Below the pieces are notes generated by a model. The model worked only from the letters and a program-made list of their open reading frames with translations, was not told where the DNA came from and ran no database searches. This document shows, piece by piece, positions 9,376 through 18,241 of a DNA stretch of 64,000 bases. Location of the stretch: the NCBI RefSeq assembly GCF_900060185.1, contig NZ_FIZY01000005.1, forward strand, positions 1 to 64,000, written 5' to 3'. Source of the DNA: Grimontia marina. GTDB lineage: Bacteria > Pseudomonadota > Gammaproteobacteria > Enterobacterales > Vibrionaceae. Made by a program: the position numbers and the translations under genes. How positions within the stretch are numbered: the first letter of the stretch is position 1; each line of letters begins with the position of its first letter.

Positions 9376-10614
9376 TTACAGCGCAGCCAAAGTCAGGAAG
9401 AAACCGGCGATAGTTGCACTCATCAGGTTAGACAGAGTACCTGCACATACTGCTTTCACACCGAAACGCGCGATGTCGTGACGACGGGTTGGCGCGATGC
9501 TACCCAAACCACCCAGCAGGATTGCGATAGATGACAGGTTAGCGAAGCCACACAGTGCGAACGAAATGATTGCTGCAGTCTTCTCAGACAGGTCACCGAT
9601 GATTGGGGTGAAGTTCAGGTAAGCAACGAATTCGTTAACAACAATCTTCTGACCGATGAAAGAACCCGCGATGTCAGCTTCTGCCCATGGAACACCAATC
9701 AGGAATGCCAGTGGTGCGAACACTTTACCCAGAATCCACTCCAGCGTCAGGCCTTCGATGCCGAACCAACCGCCGATGCCAGACAGCATGCCGTTGATCA
9801 GTGCAATCAGACCGATGAATGCCAGCAGCATTGCACCGATGTTTAGAGCCAGTTGCATACCAGAAGATGCGCCACCTGCTGCTGCGTCGATAACGTTTGC
9901 AGGCTTGTCTTCTTCTTCGTCACCGTCTTGACCCAATTGCTCGATTGGCTCGTCAGTTTCTGGCTTGATGATTTTCGCGAACAGCAAACCACCTGGTGCT
10001 GCCATGAACGATGCTGCAATCAGGTATTCCAGAGGTACACCCATTGCTGCGTAACCTGCCAGTACACCACCTGCTACAGATGCCAGACCACCACACATAA
10101 CTGCGAACAGTTCAGACTGGGTCATTTTTGGCACGTAAGGACGTACAACCAGAGGCGCTTCAGTTTGACCAACGAAGATGTTCGCGGTTGCAGACATTGA
10201 TTCCGCGTGAGAAGTACCCAGTACTTTACGCAGTGCACCACCCAGAATACGGATAACAAACTGCATGATACCCAGGTAGTAAAGCACGCTGATCAGCGCT
10301 GAGAAGAATACAACAGTAGGCAGAACCTGGAACGCAAAGATAAAGCCGATACCATCTACAGAGAAGTTAACCAGGCTACCGAACAGGAAGCCGATACCGT
10401 CTTTACCGTAGTTGATCACGTTCTGTACAGCATTAGACATGCCGTTCAGGATTGCTTGGCCCGCTGGGACAAACAGGATGAAACCACCCAGAATAAACTG
10501 GATCGCAAATGCACCACCTACAGTACGCAGGTTGATGGCTTTGCGGTTGTCAGATAGCAGTACTGCAATACCCAGCAGCACAACCATCCCTACAATGCTC
10601 ATAATCAGGCTCAT
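9376..10614 (-). CDS. nupC: NupC/CNT family nucleoside:cation symporter
   Basis: A 412-residue inner-membrane transporter of the concentrative nucleoside transporter family, which imports nucleosides with Na+ or H+. Many hydrophobic segments are visible, with the family signatures [13 protein letters not shown] in the first half and [21 protein letters not shown] near the end. Between them lies an acidic loop ([18 protein letters not shown]), a feature I recall from Vibrio members. I start it at [15 protein letters not shown], preceded by AGGA. A longer in-frame extension of 44 codons is unlikely because it spans the presumed promoter. Na+ coupling is likely, as in V. cholerae, but is not proven here. 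Confidence 0.92.
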   Translation of the reverse strand: MSLIMSIVGMVVLLGIAVLLSDNRKAINLRTVGGAFAIQFILGGFILFVPAGQAILNGMSNAVQNVINYGKDGIGFLFGSLVNFSVDGIGFIFAFQVLPTVVFFSALISVLYYLGIMQFVIRILGGALRKVLGTSHAESMSATANIFVGQTEAPLVVRPYVPKMTQSELFAVMCGGLASVAGGVLAGYAAMGVPLEYLIAASFMAAPGGLLFAKIIKPETDEPIEQLGQDGDEEEDKPANVIDAAAGGASSGMQLALNIGAMLLAFIGLIALINGMLSGIGGWFGIEGLTLEWILGKVFAPLAFLIGVPWAEADIAGSFIGQKIVVNEFVAYLNFTPIIGDLSEKTAAIISFALCGFANLSSIAILLGGLGSIAPTRRHDIARFGVKAVCAGTLSNLMSATIAGFFLTLAAL

Positions 10615-10787
10615 AAAAGGGTTCCTAAAAAAGTCTTGGCGTCTCGACAAATTGGGAGTGTTATTCCGGCGGCGATTATACGCATTGGTTGGGGACCAAA
10701 GGAATGCATAAGTCACACTTGAAGTGAAAAATTCGGTGCAATTCACTCAAAAAGGTGATGAAGGTCTATTTTTGTGAGCTATGCACG

Positions 10788-10803
10788 ACGCAAACGTTTG
10801 GGC
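10788..10803. promoter_or_regulatory. PurR/LacI-family-like operator upstream of nupC
   Basis: ACGCAAACGTTTGGGC contains the palindromic core CAAACGTTTG and fits most of the PurR consensus (ANGCAANCGNTTNCNT); only the last part deviates. It lies about 175 bases upstream of nupC and just after the yjjV stop codon. PurR or CytR control of nucleoside uptake would be sensible, but the protein that binds is inferred. Confidence 0.45.
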
Positions 10804-10815
10804 AAACGATGCCTT

Positions 10816-11583
10816 TTAGACGTTCAACGCAAAGCATGCTGTCGAGTTTTGTGTGGTAGCGTGAATAATTTCCCCGACATCGACCTCTTTTAGCGTGGCT
10901 AAAGCGTGGGCAATCAGTGGTAATCTCTCCGGCAAATTAGGCTCACCCTGAAAGCCAAAAACCGGCATATCGGGCGCATCTGTCTCCAAAACCAAAGAGG
11001 AAAGTGGCAACTTTTTCACCGCATTTCGGGTCTTATTGGCGCGCTCGTAAGTGATGGTGCCGCCAATCCCGAGAAGAAAACCTCGCTTTATGTACTCACG
11101 CCCAATCTGCTCGCTGCCACTAAAAGCATGCAAGACCCCTTTCACTGCCGGAAAACCATTCAGAATTTGCAGTAATTCGTTGTGCGCTTTACGACTGTGA
11201 AGGATCACGGGAAGCTGATATTTCTCTGCTAATTGAAGTTGTTCCGTCAACAGCCATATTTGTCGCTCTGGATCGGCATTTTCTATCGCAAAATCCAGCC
11301 CACACTCGCCAACAGCAACCAATCCTTTCGGCGCGTCAGCCAAAAACGCATCCAGCTTCTGAATGTCTTCGTCTTGATGCGATGTCATCCAGACAGGATG
11401 TAATCCCACCGCATACGAGATCTCAGGAAATGCCTCAGCCAATGCTGCGACCCGCTCCCAGTTTTCTGTCGCTACAGCGGGTACCACAAGACTGTTTACT
11501 CCAGCGGCTACTGAGCGCCTCACCCAATCTTCAGGGTGGTCAGCAAACGGAGGGAAATCAAAATGGCAGTGGGTATCAATCAT
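10816..11583 (-). CDS. yjjV: TatD family metal-dependent hydrolase, YjjV type
   Basis: A 255-residue TIM-barrel hydrolase of the TatD DNase family. The N-terminal metal-binding HxH (MIDTHCHFDF, His5 and His7) is present. So are the later metal ligands GECGLDF, VILHSRKAH, LHAFSGS and LETDAPDMP. It resembles E. coli YjjV more than TatD or YcfH, notably in GFQGEPNLPE. Members hydrolyse DNA 3' ends or other phosphoesters; the true substrate of YjjV is uncertain. It lies between nupC and prfC on the same strand. Confidence 0.9.
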   Translation of the reverse strand: MIDTHCHFDFPPFADHPEDWVRRSVAAGVNSLVVPAVATENWERVAALAEAFPEISYAVGLHPVWMTSHQDEDIQKLDAFLADAPKGLVAVGECGLDFAIENADPERQIWLLTEQLQLAEKYQLPVILHSRKAHNELLQILNGFPAVKGVLHAFSGSEQIGREYIKRGFLLGIGGTITYERANKTRNAVKKLPLSSLVLETDAPDMPVFGFQGEPNLPERLPLIAHALATLKEVDVGEIIHATTQNSTACFALNV

Positions 11584-11626
11584 TGCAGCAAAGGCTCAGT
11601 GGGCTACTTCTATATATAGAGGATAC

Positions 11627-11653
11627 AAAAAAGCCGCCTTGCGGGGCGGCTTT
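11627..11653 (-). terminator. prfC terminator
   Basis: On the minus strand AAAGCCGCC and GGCGGCTTT form a GC-rich stem followed by a T run. It lies 17 bases past the prfC stop codon. Confidence 0.85.
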
Positions 11654-11669
11654 CTTTTACGCCTTGTGA

Positions 11670-13259
11670 TTAGTGCTCACGTGTTGCACGGAAGCTCACA
11701 TCAGGATGACGTTCTTGCGTCAGGCTCAGGTTCACCATGGTTGGCGCAATGTAAGTGAGGTTGTCACCGCCATCCAATGCCAGGTTGGTTTGGTTCTTGC
11801 GCTGGAAATCATCCAGTTTCTTCGCATCACCACATTCCACCCAGCGCGCTGTCGCAACGTTAACAGGCTCGTAAATCGCTTCAACGTTATATTCAGACTT
11901 CAAGCGTGCTACAACCACATCGAACTGAAGTACACCCACCGCACCAACAATCAGGTCATTGGATGTCATCGGGCGGAACACCTGTACCGCACCTTCTTCA
12001 GACAGCTGTACCAATCCTTTCAGCAATTGCTTTTGCTTCAGTGGATCACGCAAACGGATACGACGGAACAGTTCTGGCGCAAAGTTTGGAATACCCGAGA
12101 ACTTCAGATCTTCACCTTGTGTGAAGGTATCACCAATCTGGATAGTACCGTGGTTATGCAGACCAATGATGTCACCGGCAAACGCTTCTGCCGCGCGGGC
12201 ACGGTCACCCGCCATAAAGGTTACCGCATCAGAGATCGACACCATTTTACCGGTACGCACATGCTTCATCTTCATGCCCTGGCTGTACTTGCCAGACACG
12301 ATACGCATGAATGCGATGCGGTCACGGTGTTTAGGGTCCATGTTTGCCTGAATTTTGAATACGAAACCAGAGAACTTCTCTTCACCCGCTTCAACCGCAC
12401 GCTCATGGGTTTGACGCGGTAATGGTGCAGGTGCCCACTCAGTCAAACCGTCCAGCATGTGGTCAACACCAAAGTTACCCAGTGCAGTACCGAAAAAGAC
12501 AGGTGTCAGCTCACCGCTAAGGAAAAGCTCTTGATCGAACTCATGCGAAGCACCCAGCACCAGTTCAAGCTCCTCACGCAGTTGCTCTGCCAGGCTTTCA
12601 CCGACCGCTTCATCCAACTCTGGGTTATCTAGGCCTTCGATGATGCGAGAGTCCTGGATCGTATGGCCCTGACCTGTTTGATACAGGATCGTTTCATCAC
12701 GGTGGATATGGTAAACGCCTTTGAACTCTTTACCACAGCCAATCGGCCAGAAGACTGGCGCACACGCGATATTCAGTTCACTTTCCACTTCATCCATTAA
12801 CTCCATTGGGTCACGGATGTCACGGTCAAGTTTGTTCATAAAAGTGACAATCGGCGTGTCACGCAGACGGGTCACTTCCATCAGCTTACGGGTACGATCC
12901 TCAACACCTTTTGCCGCATCAATTACCATGAGGCATGAATCCACCGCCGTCAGCGTGCGGTAAGTATCTTCTGAGAAGTCCTCGTGTCCCGGGGTATCAA
13001 GCAGGTTAACCAGACAATCATTGAATGGGAACTGCATCACCGAGGTAGTGACCGAAATACCACGTTCTTTTTCCATCTCCATCCAGTCAGACTTCGCGTG
13101 CTGGTTTGAGCCACGGCCTTTTACCGTGCCGGCTGTTTGGATCGCGCGTCCGAATAAAAGCACCTTTTCAGTAATAGTGGTTTTACCGGCATCCGGGTGC
13201 GAGATAATCGCAAACGTACGACGCTTGCCGACTTCTTGCTGAAGTGGAGAGTTTGACAT
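11670..13259 (-). CDS. prfC: Peptide chain release factor 3 (RF3)
   Basis: RF3 is a translational GTPase that removes RF1 and RF2 from the ribosome after peptide release. From the ATG giving [18 protein letters not shown] the protein is 529 residues, the same as E. coli RF3. The GTPase motifs are intact: G1 HPDAGKTT (21-28), G3 DTPGHEDF and G4 NKLDRD. Domains II and III follow, with no sign of damage. An in-frame extension of 12 codons upstream has no support. Confidence 0.97.
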   Translation of the reverse strand: MSNSPLQQEVGKRRTFAIISHPDAGKTTITEKVLLFGRAIQTAGTVKGRGSNQHAKSDWMEMEKERGISVTTSVMQFPFNDCLVNLLDTPGHEDFSEDTYRTLTAVDSCLMVIDAAKGVEDRTRKLMEVTRLRDTPIVTFMNKLDRDIRDPMELMDEVESELNIACAPVFWPIGCGKEFKGVYHIHRDETILYQTGQGHTIQDSRIIEGLDNPELDEAVGESLAEQLREELELVLGASHEFDQELFLSGELTPVFFGTALGNFGVDHMLDGLTEWAPAPLPRQTHERAVEAGEEKFSGFVFKIQANMDPKHRDRIAFMRIVSGKYSQGMKMKHVRTGKMVSISDAVTFMAGDRARAAEAFAGDIIGLHNHGTIQIGDTFTQGEDLKFSGIPNFAPELFRRIRLRDPLKQKQLLKGLVQLSEEGAVQVFRPMTSNDLIVGAVGVLQFDVVVARLKSEYNVEAIYEPVNVATARWVECGDAKKLDDFQRKNQTNLALDGGDNLTYIAPTMVNLSLTQERHPDVSFRATREH

Positions 13260-13505
13260 GCTTAAGCTTTTCCGCGTTAAACAGCGCGCAGGCATTAGAA
13301 CGTAGCTGCGCGCAGTGTAGATGAATTCAAATCGGCGGGTATTTTGTACGATCTCGGGTTGAGACTCAACGATAGCCCGAAAAATCCTTCATTTATGCTC
13401 AGAGAGAGACAATTTCGCTCCAAAAAACAAGCTTCTAAGATTTACACCCAAAGCGTCCAATTATTGACACAATCACCTTCACACCCGCTCACTTTTTGAA
13501 GTCAC

Positions 13506-13521
13506 TCTCACTATAGTGAGA
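13506..13521. promoter_or_regulatory. 16-bp perfect palindrome, candidate operator for the adhesin gene
   Basis: TCTCACTATAGTGAGA is a perfect inverted repeat about 185 bases before the adhesin start codon. Its symmetry and position suggest a dimeric regulator binding site. I do not recognise the regulator. Confidence 0.45.
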
Positions 13522-13590
13522 TAAAGCTTTATTGTTCATGAAGATAGTTAGTAGCGATGATTATAGGAATTTACAATTTCCGTCACTTTT

Positions 13591-13620
13591 TTGTCGTTTT
13601 TTTTACATCAGTCTTATAAC
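13591..13620 (+). promoter_or_regulatory. Candidate promoter of the adhesin gene
   Basis: TTGTCG and TATAAC are separated by 18 bases, about 87 bases upstream of the start codon. The -35 is only a partial match, so an activator may be needed. Confidence 0.4.
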
Positions 13621-13706
13621 CAATTCATTTGAGTAGTAATATGAATGATGCTTATGTGTCTTTATTGAAACACAAATCATAATTTACCTTTCGCAGGAAG
13701 AGATTC

Positions 13707-16700
13707 ATGGATTCGATTATCACCAAACAGGCTGCAAAAGTAATTTCAGTAAACGGTAATGCATTCATTAAAGTGAACGGGAAAGACGTCCCTATCACTG
13801 AAGTTTTAGACCTTAACGCCGGCACTGAAATCTTTATACCTGAGGGTGCAAACGCCCTCCTATCGCTTGAAGACGGCACAATGCTCCCAGTTGGTAAACA
13901 AGGCTCACCTGCACAAGATATCTTAGGCTCACCGCTTGATGACGAAATCACCGCTATTCAAGCATTGATTGAAGACGGTGTCGATCCGACAGAAGCACTG
14001 GAAGCAACCGCAGCAGGAGGAACACCTTCAAGCTCAGGCTCGCAAGCGCCCGTGGCTATCGCTCGCATTGGTGAAGAGACTATTGCTCAAGCTGGTTTTG
14101 ATACACAAGCTTCGGCAAGAAGCTTCCTCACAGAGCGTGAAGTGCGTGAGGATAACGATGATTCTAGTTTTGCGGGTGATGATGGTACGGACACTACAGA
14201 GCCTACTATTCCACCAATCAATGCCACTTTCACCCTTTCATCTTCTGCAGATGGTGAAAATGTCACCGAGGGTGGCCAGATCACCTACACCGTCACTGTC
14301 AGTCAAGCCACTCAAGAAGACATCACTATCACTCTAAGTAACGGTGAATCTATCCTCGTCCCAGCAGGCGAAACGACTGGGTCAGTTGTAGTTAACGTTC
14401 GTGAAGATGACCTTTTTAAACAAGACAATGACGAATTGACCGTTACTATCGAGGAGATTTCAGACAACAGCTTTGATAGCTCGACACCTGAAGGCACAGT
14501 AACGAATATGGTTGTTGATGATAGTGATACTGTCACCATCAAGCTTTTCGTTACAGATGCGCAAGGCAATATCTTAGTCGATGATAATGGAATCCCCGTT
14601 ACAACCAGTTCTATCGTAGAAGGCGGTAATACTTTCTATGTAGCTCACATAGTTGATAGTGAGGGCAACATCATTGAAAACGTTTCTGGTGAAGTAACGA
14701 TTAACTTTAGTGAATTAGCCAATACCGATGGACAGAAAGACTACTCACAAAGTGGTTCCTCTATCACTGTTAATCTTGGCGAACAGATCTCTGCAAATAC
14801 TATTGATGACGTTTTAACAGAAAATGACGAATCATTTGAAGTTAGTGTTTCACTAACAGAGCGACAGAAAGAAGCACTCAATGGGGTGTTTGAGAGTGTC
14901 ATTGTCGATGGTGTTGTGAGTAACACCATCACCGACGACCGCGGGACCGGCTCCAACACCGACATTGACGAAGACACCACCGCTACCTTTGCGGTTTCCG
15001 GTCAGGACAGCGTGAAGGAAGACGGTAACAGCTACCTCAAGTTCACCGTGTCCCTCGGCAACAAGGTCAACGCTGACGTGGCCTTCACACCAACCACCGG
15101 TGTGGACGGTGACGACAACACTGACGACGCCATTGCCGGCACTGACTACGAGACCAAGTACTACGTCAAGGAAGGCGATACCTTCCGTGAAGCCACGGCC
15201 GATGACTTTGTCATCAAGGCCGGTGAGACCGCCAAGGACATTTATGTCCGCGTTATCGACGACAAGCTGGCTGAGAACACTGAGTCCCTCGTGCTGACCG
15301 CCTCCACAACCAGTGCCCTGGTTGAAGGCAGCAAGACCGACAGTGACACCGGCACCATCACCGACGACCGCGGGACCGGCTCCAACACCGACATTGACGA
15401 AGACACCACCGCTACCTTTGCGGTTTCCGGTCAGGACAGCGTGAAGGAAGACGGTAACAGCTACCTCAAGTTCACCGTGTCCCTCGGCAACAAGGTCAAC
15501 GCTGACGTGGCCTTCACACCAACCACCGGTGTGGACGGTGACGACAACACTGACGACGCCATTGCCGGCACTGACTACGAGACCAAGTACTACGTCAAGG
15601 AAGGCGATACCTTCCGTGAAGCCACGGCCGATGACTTTGTCATCAAGGCCGGTGAGACCGCCAAGGACATTTATGTCCGCGTTATCGACGACAAGCTGGC
15701 TGAGAACACTGAGTCCCTCGTGCTGACCGCCTCCACAACCAGTGCCCTGGTTGAAGGCAGCAAGACCGACAGTGACACCGGCACCATCACCGACAAAGAC
15801 CCACTAATCATTACAACAACCCCAATTAAGTTGAGTGAGGAAGGACTAAATAGTGGCATCAAAGACACTACGGTGAGTGAAGATACTGTCGGAGATCCAG
15901 GGGATACAAAGGTAGACAATGGTGACAACGCTTCAATGAAGGGCAAGGTAACCCTAAATGTTGAAGACCCAAGTGATTATGTTATTAAGTTTGCGGTTGA
16001 TGACTCTGGCGCACCAATGCCATCAAGTTATCCATTGGAGATTAATGGAAATGATTGCAGCATCTATTGGTCTTTCGAAAACAATATTCTCGTTGGGCAC
16101 CAAAATGGCGTAAAAGTCGTCAGTATTGAGCTTACCTCTACTCCAAATGCGCACGGCGAGTTTGAGTATACCGTTACATTGCATGATTCAATAGCCCACC
16201 CTCTAACTGATGAAGGTGGTCAAGGTATTGAAGATGTTCTGACCAACATTAATGTTGGTATCAACGTTTACGAAAACGGGAACGAGAGTTCGGGCAAGGA
16301 GCTAAACAGCACCCCATCACTAATCGATATCAGTGTTGATGATGATATGGTCGACCTCTCTCCGGAAATCAACTTTGTAGAAGCCAAGGTAAACAAATCA
16401 GATAATAGTGAGATAATCAAAGATTTCTCCGAGTTCACAAATGGGACTCAAACGAGTTTAAAACTCGGTATCGATGGAAACAACATTACATTTACCGCAG
16501 TTAACAAACATGGTTCTAAAGCAGACCTGAAAGTAACCGGTCAAGGTCTAGGCGTCTTGTCGAAGGTTCCAGGTGATGGAAACGACAATGAAATTGAGTT
16601 CGATGACGGCCGTGCAGAAACTGTGATTGGTTCATTGGAAAATATTGCTCACTCCATTTCGCTTAAGCTAGGGAACTTTGCCGATGGCGGAGAGGCAGAT

Positions 16701-18152
16701 GACAACGAATCTGGAGTTATTGTTTTTTACCGTAATGGAATTCCAATTGCCTCATATACTTTTGAAGAAGCAGATCTATTAAATCGACCAGAGTCCGAAC
16801 AGACGGGCGTTATCAGTTTCGATATACCAGCTGGTTTTGATGAATTCCATATCACACCAACAATTTCAAAGGGTGATGATGACGATTCCGATTTTACATT
16901 AGTAGGTATTTCTGTCTCTAACGAGAAGTCCGAAGGACTTGCGACTGCCAATGGCAAAATAAATGTCAACTATGGTGCTGATGGTGAAGGCACGCCGCCA
17001 ATTATTTACTCAATGGCAAATAGCGAAGCTTATAGTTTCGTGAAGAACTCAAACAGTCATTGGAGTATCAAAATCAAAGACTCCGATGTAATTTTAGGGG
17101 ACGTTTACTTAGAGGAAAGTGGCGATTGGAGTTTCATCCAATACGCACCTATCCATGAAGACATCACATTTAAGGTACAAGCTTCCGACGCAGATGGTGA
17201 TACTGACAAAGTAGCCGTAACAATAAAGCCATCTAGCGAGCTCATTGGCTCAACAATCATCGAGACATCCGAGGGCATTCAATCAGTAAAAATGCTAAAC
17301 GACGGAGGGTATGTTGATAACAACTACGGAAGCAACATATATCCATGGATAGATGTCAACGGAGAGTCCCTAGGACATGGAAGCAAAACACAAATAGGTG
17401 ATGGGCATGATTATATTGATGTCGGAAATTACAATGATCATGTTGAATCGGGTGTTGGAAACGATTTTATTTTACTTGGTGATAGTGGTCAAAATGCGAA
17501 GAACTTTTCCAAGGGAGAATTATTTGCCAAACAAGCCATAAGCGAGATAGCCCCAAATGGAGAAGATAGCCACCTAGGGAGCACTTCATACTCTTGGGCT
17601 GATTTTGGCAATGGAGGAGCTGGAGACGACAGAATTTATGGGCAAAGTGGCATAGATCTGGTCTTAGGCGGCTCAGGAAACGATTTTATTGATGGCGGAG
17701 CTGATAATGACTACCTGCGAGGTGGTTCAGGTGATGATTCCATACACGGAGGCTCAGAAAATGATTGGCTTCGAGGGGAGTCTGGTAATGACACCTTAAA
17801 GGGTGGCACAGGTAAAGATACTTATGTCTGGGGGAGCGGCGATGCAGATCTCGATGAAACTTGGGTTGATACCATCACCGACTTCAACATTTCCGAAGGC
17901 GATACGTTAAGCCTTGGTGATTTATTGCAAGCCGATTCCGTTGTCACTGCAACCGATCATAATGGTTCGATAGTTATCAGTATCGACATTGATGGTAATG
18001 GTGATATTGAACAACACATTGTTCTGGATGGTATAACTGTCGACAACGGACGTATTGTTATCAATACAAGCAACGGTGATTTAACCATTACTGATTCTGA
18101 TAACACAGTTAACTCGACGAACTATACGATCGTTATGCCTGACGATCAGTAA
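13707..18152 (+). CDS. LapA-like RTX surface adhesin, type I secreted
   Basis: A 1481-residue secreted adhesin. Residues 1-130 form an N-terminal retention module with a TAAG motif (101-104), the kind of site cut by LapG proteases, followed by a Gly/Ser-rich hinge. Residues 190-400 hold Ig- or Calx-beta-like domains. Residues about 407-549 and 550-692 are two identical 143-residue repeats. Other beta-rich domains follow. Residues about 1300-1370 have nonapeptide RTX calcium repeats (GGSGNDFIDGGADND). The last 110 residues resemble the VCA0849-type secretion target domain (KDTYVWGSGDAD...DTITDFN). There is no Sec signal, as expected for type I export. The ATG follows AGGAAG. Secretion genes lie downstream. 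It probably mediates surface attachment and biofilm formation; the ligand is unknown. Confidence 0.93.
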   Translation: MDSIITKQAAKVISVNGNAFIKVNGKDVPITEVLDLNAGTEIFIPEGANALLSLEDGTMLPVGKQGSPAQDILGSPLDDEITAIQALIEDGVDPTEALEATAAGGTPSSSGSQAPVAIARIGEETIAQAGFDTQASARSFLTEREVREDNDDSSFAGDDGTDTTEPTIPPINATFTLSSSADGENVTEGGQITYTVTVSQATQEDITITLSNGESILVPAGETTGSVVVNVREDDLFKQDNDELTVTIEEISDNSFDSSTPEGTVTNMVVDDSDTVTIKLFVTDAQGNILVDDNGIPVTTSSIVEGGNTFYVAHIVDSEGNIIENVSGEVTINFSELANTDGQKDYSQSGSSITVNLGEQISANTIDDVLTENDESFEVSVSLTERQKEALNGVFESVIVDGVVSNTITDDRGTGSNTDIDEDTTATFAVSGQDSVKEDGNSYLKFTVSLGNKVNADVAFTPTTGVDGDDNTDDAIAGTDYETKYYVKEGDTFREATADDFVIKAGETAKDIYVRVIDDKLAENTESLVLTASTTSALVEGSKTDSDTGTITDDRGTGSNTDIDEDTTATFAVSGQDSVKEDGNSYLKFTVSLGNKVNADVAFTPTTGVDGDDNTDDAIAGTDYETKYYVKEGDTFREATADDFVIKAGETAKDIYVRVIDDKLAENTESLVLTASTTSALVEGSKTDSDTGTITDKDPLIITTTPIKLSEEGLNSGIKDTTVSEDTVGDPGDTKVDNGDNASMKGKVTLNVEDPSDYVIKFAVDDSGAPMPSSYPLEINGNDCSIYWSFENNILVGHQNGVKVVSIELTSTPNAHGEFEYTVTLHDSIAHPLTDEGGQGIEDVLTNINVGINVYENGNESSGKELNSTPSLIDISVDDDMVDLSPEINFVEAKVNKSDNSEIIKDFSEFTNGTQTSLKLGIDGNNITFTAVNKHGSKADLKVTGQGLGVLSKVPGDGNDNEIEFDDGRAETVIGSLENIAHSISLKLGNFADGGEADDNESGVIVFYRNGIPIASYTFEEADLLNRPESEQTGVISFDIPAGFDEFHITPTISKGDDDDSDFTLVGISVSNEKSEGLATANGKINVNYGADGEGTPPIIYSMANSEAYSFVKNSNSHWSIKIKDSDVILGDVYLEESGDWSFIQYAPIHEDITFKVQASDADGDTDKVAVTIKPSSELIGSTIIETSEGIQSVKMLNDGGYVDNNYGSNIYPWIDVNGESLGHGSKTQIGDGHDYIDVGNYNDHVESGVGNDFILLGDSGQNAKNFSKGELFAKQAISEIAPNGEDSHLGSTSYSWADFGNGGAGDDRIYGQSGIDLVLGGSGNDFIDGGADNDYLRGGSGDDSIHGGSENDWLRGESGNDTLKGGTGKDTYVWGSGDADLDETWVDTITDFNISEGDTLSLGDLLQADSVVTATDHNGSIVISIDIDGNGDIEQHIVLDGITVDNGRIVINTSNGDLTITDSDNTVNSTNYTIVMPDDQ
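14924..15352 (+). repeat. 429-bp tandem repeat, copy 1, in the adhesin gene
   Basis: The first of two head-to-tail copies that appear identical base for base. Each encodes 143 residues of a Calx-beta-like domain (TFAVSGQDSVKEDGNSYLKF at its start). Both copies are visibly richer in G and C, with a different codon choice, than the rest of the gene. Confidence 0.95.
15353..15781 (+). repeat. 429-bp tandem repeat, copy 2, in the adhesin gene
   Basis: The second copy follows copy 1 without a gap. Thirteen further bases of the unit (CACCATCACCGAC) follow before the sequence diverges at 15795, so the array is two full units plus a short partial one. Confidence 0.95.
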
Positions 18153-18162
18153 AATCTCAAAA

Positions 18163-18190
18163 GGGCCCAGCCTCCGCTAGGCCCGCTTTT
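18163..18190 (+). terminator. Terminator after the adhesin gene
   Basis: GGGCCCAGC and GCTAGGCCC pair with one internal mismatch and are followed by GCTTTTTG. It separates the adhesin gene from the secretion genes, which start 52 bases later and may be read at a lower level or from their own promoter. Confidence 0.75.
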
Positions 18191-18241
18191 TGATTCTAAT
18201 TTTTGCACGTTTATTTTTTTAACTTTTTAAGAGAGAAATAG

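Larger units (their letters stand above)
13260..13706. other. Intergenic region upstream of the adhesin gene
   Basis: No credible gene is visible here. The region is A/T-rich towards the adhesin and contains a 16-bp perfect palindrome and a candidate sigma-70 promoter, listed separately. prfC and the adhesin diverge from it, so its length fits two regulated promoters. Confidence 0.7.

Noticed and set aside
13507-13516. CTCACTATAG resembles the core of the phage T7 promoter
   Set aside because: The rest of the T7 promoter (TAATACGA before it, GGG after it) is missing; the match comes from the palindrome.
15100-15726. Two identical 65-codon frames in the alternative frame of the adhesin repeats
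   Set aside because: They are shadows of the duplicated 429-bp unit, not separate genes.
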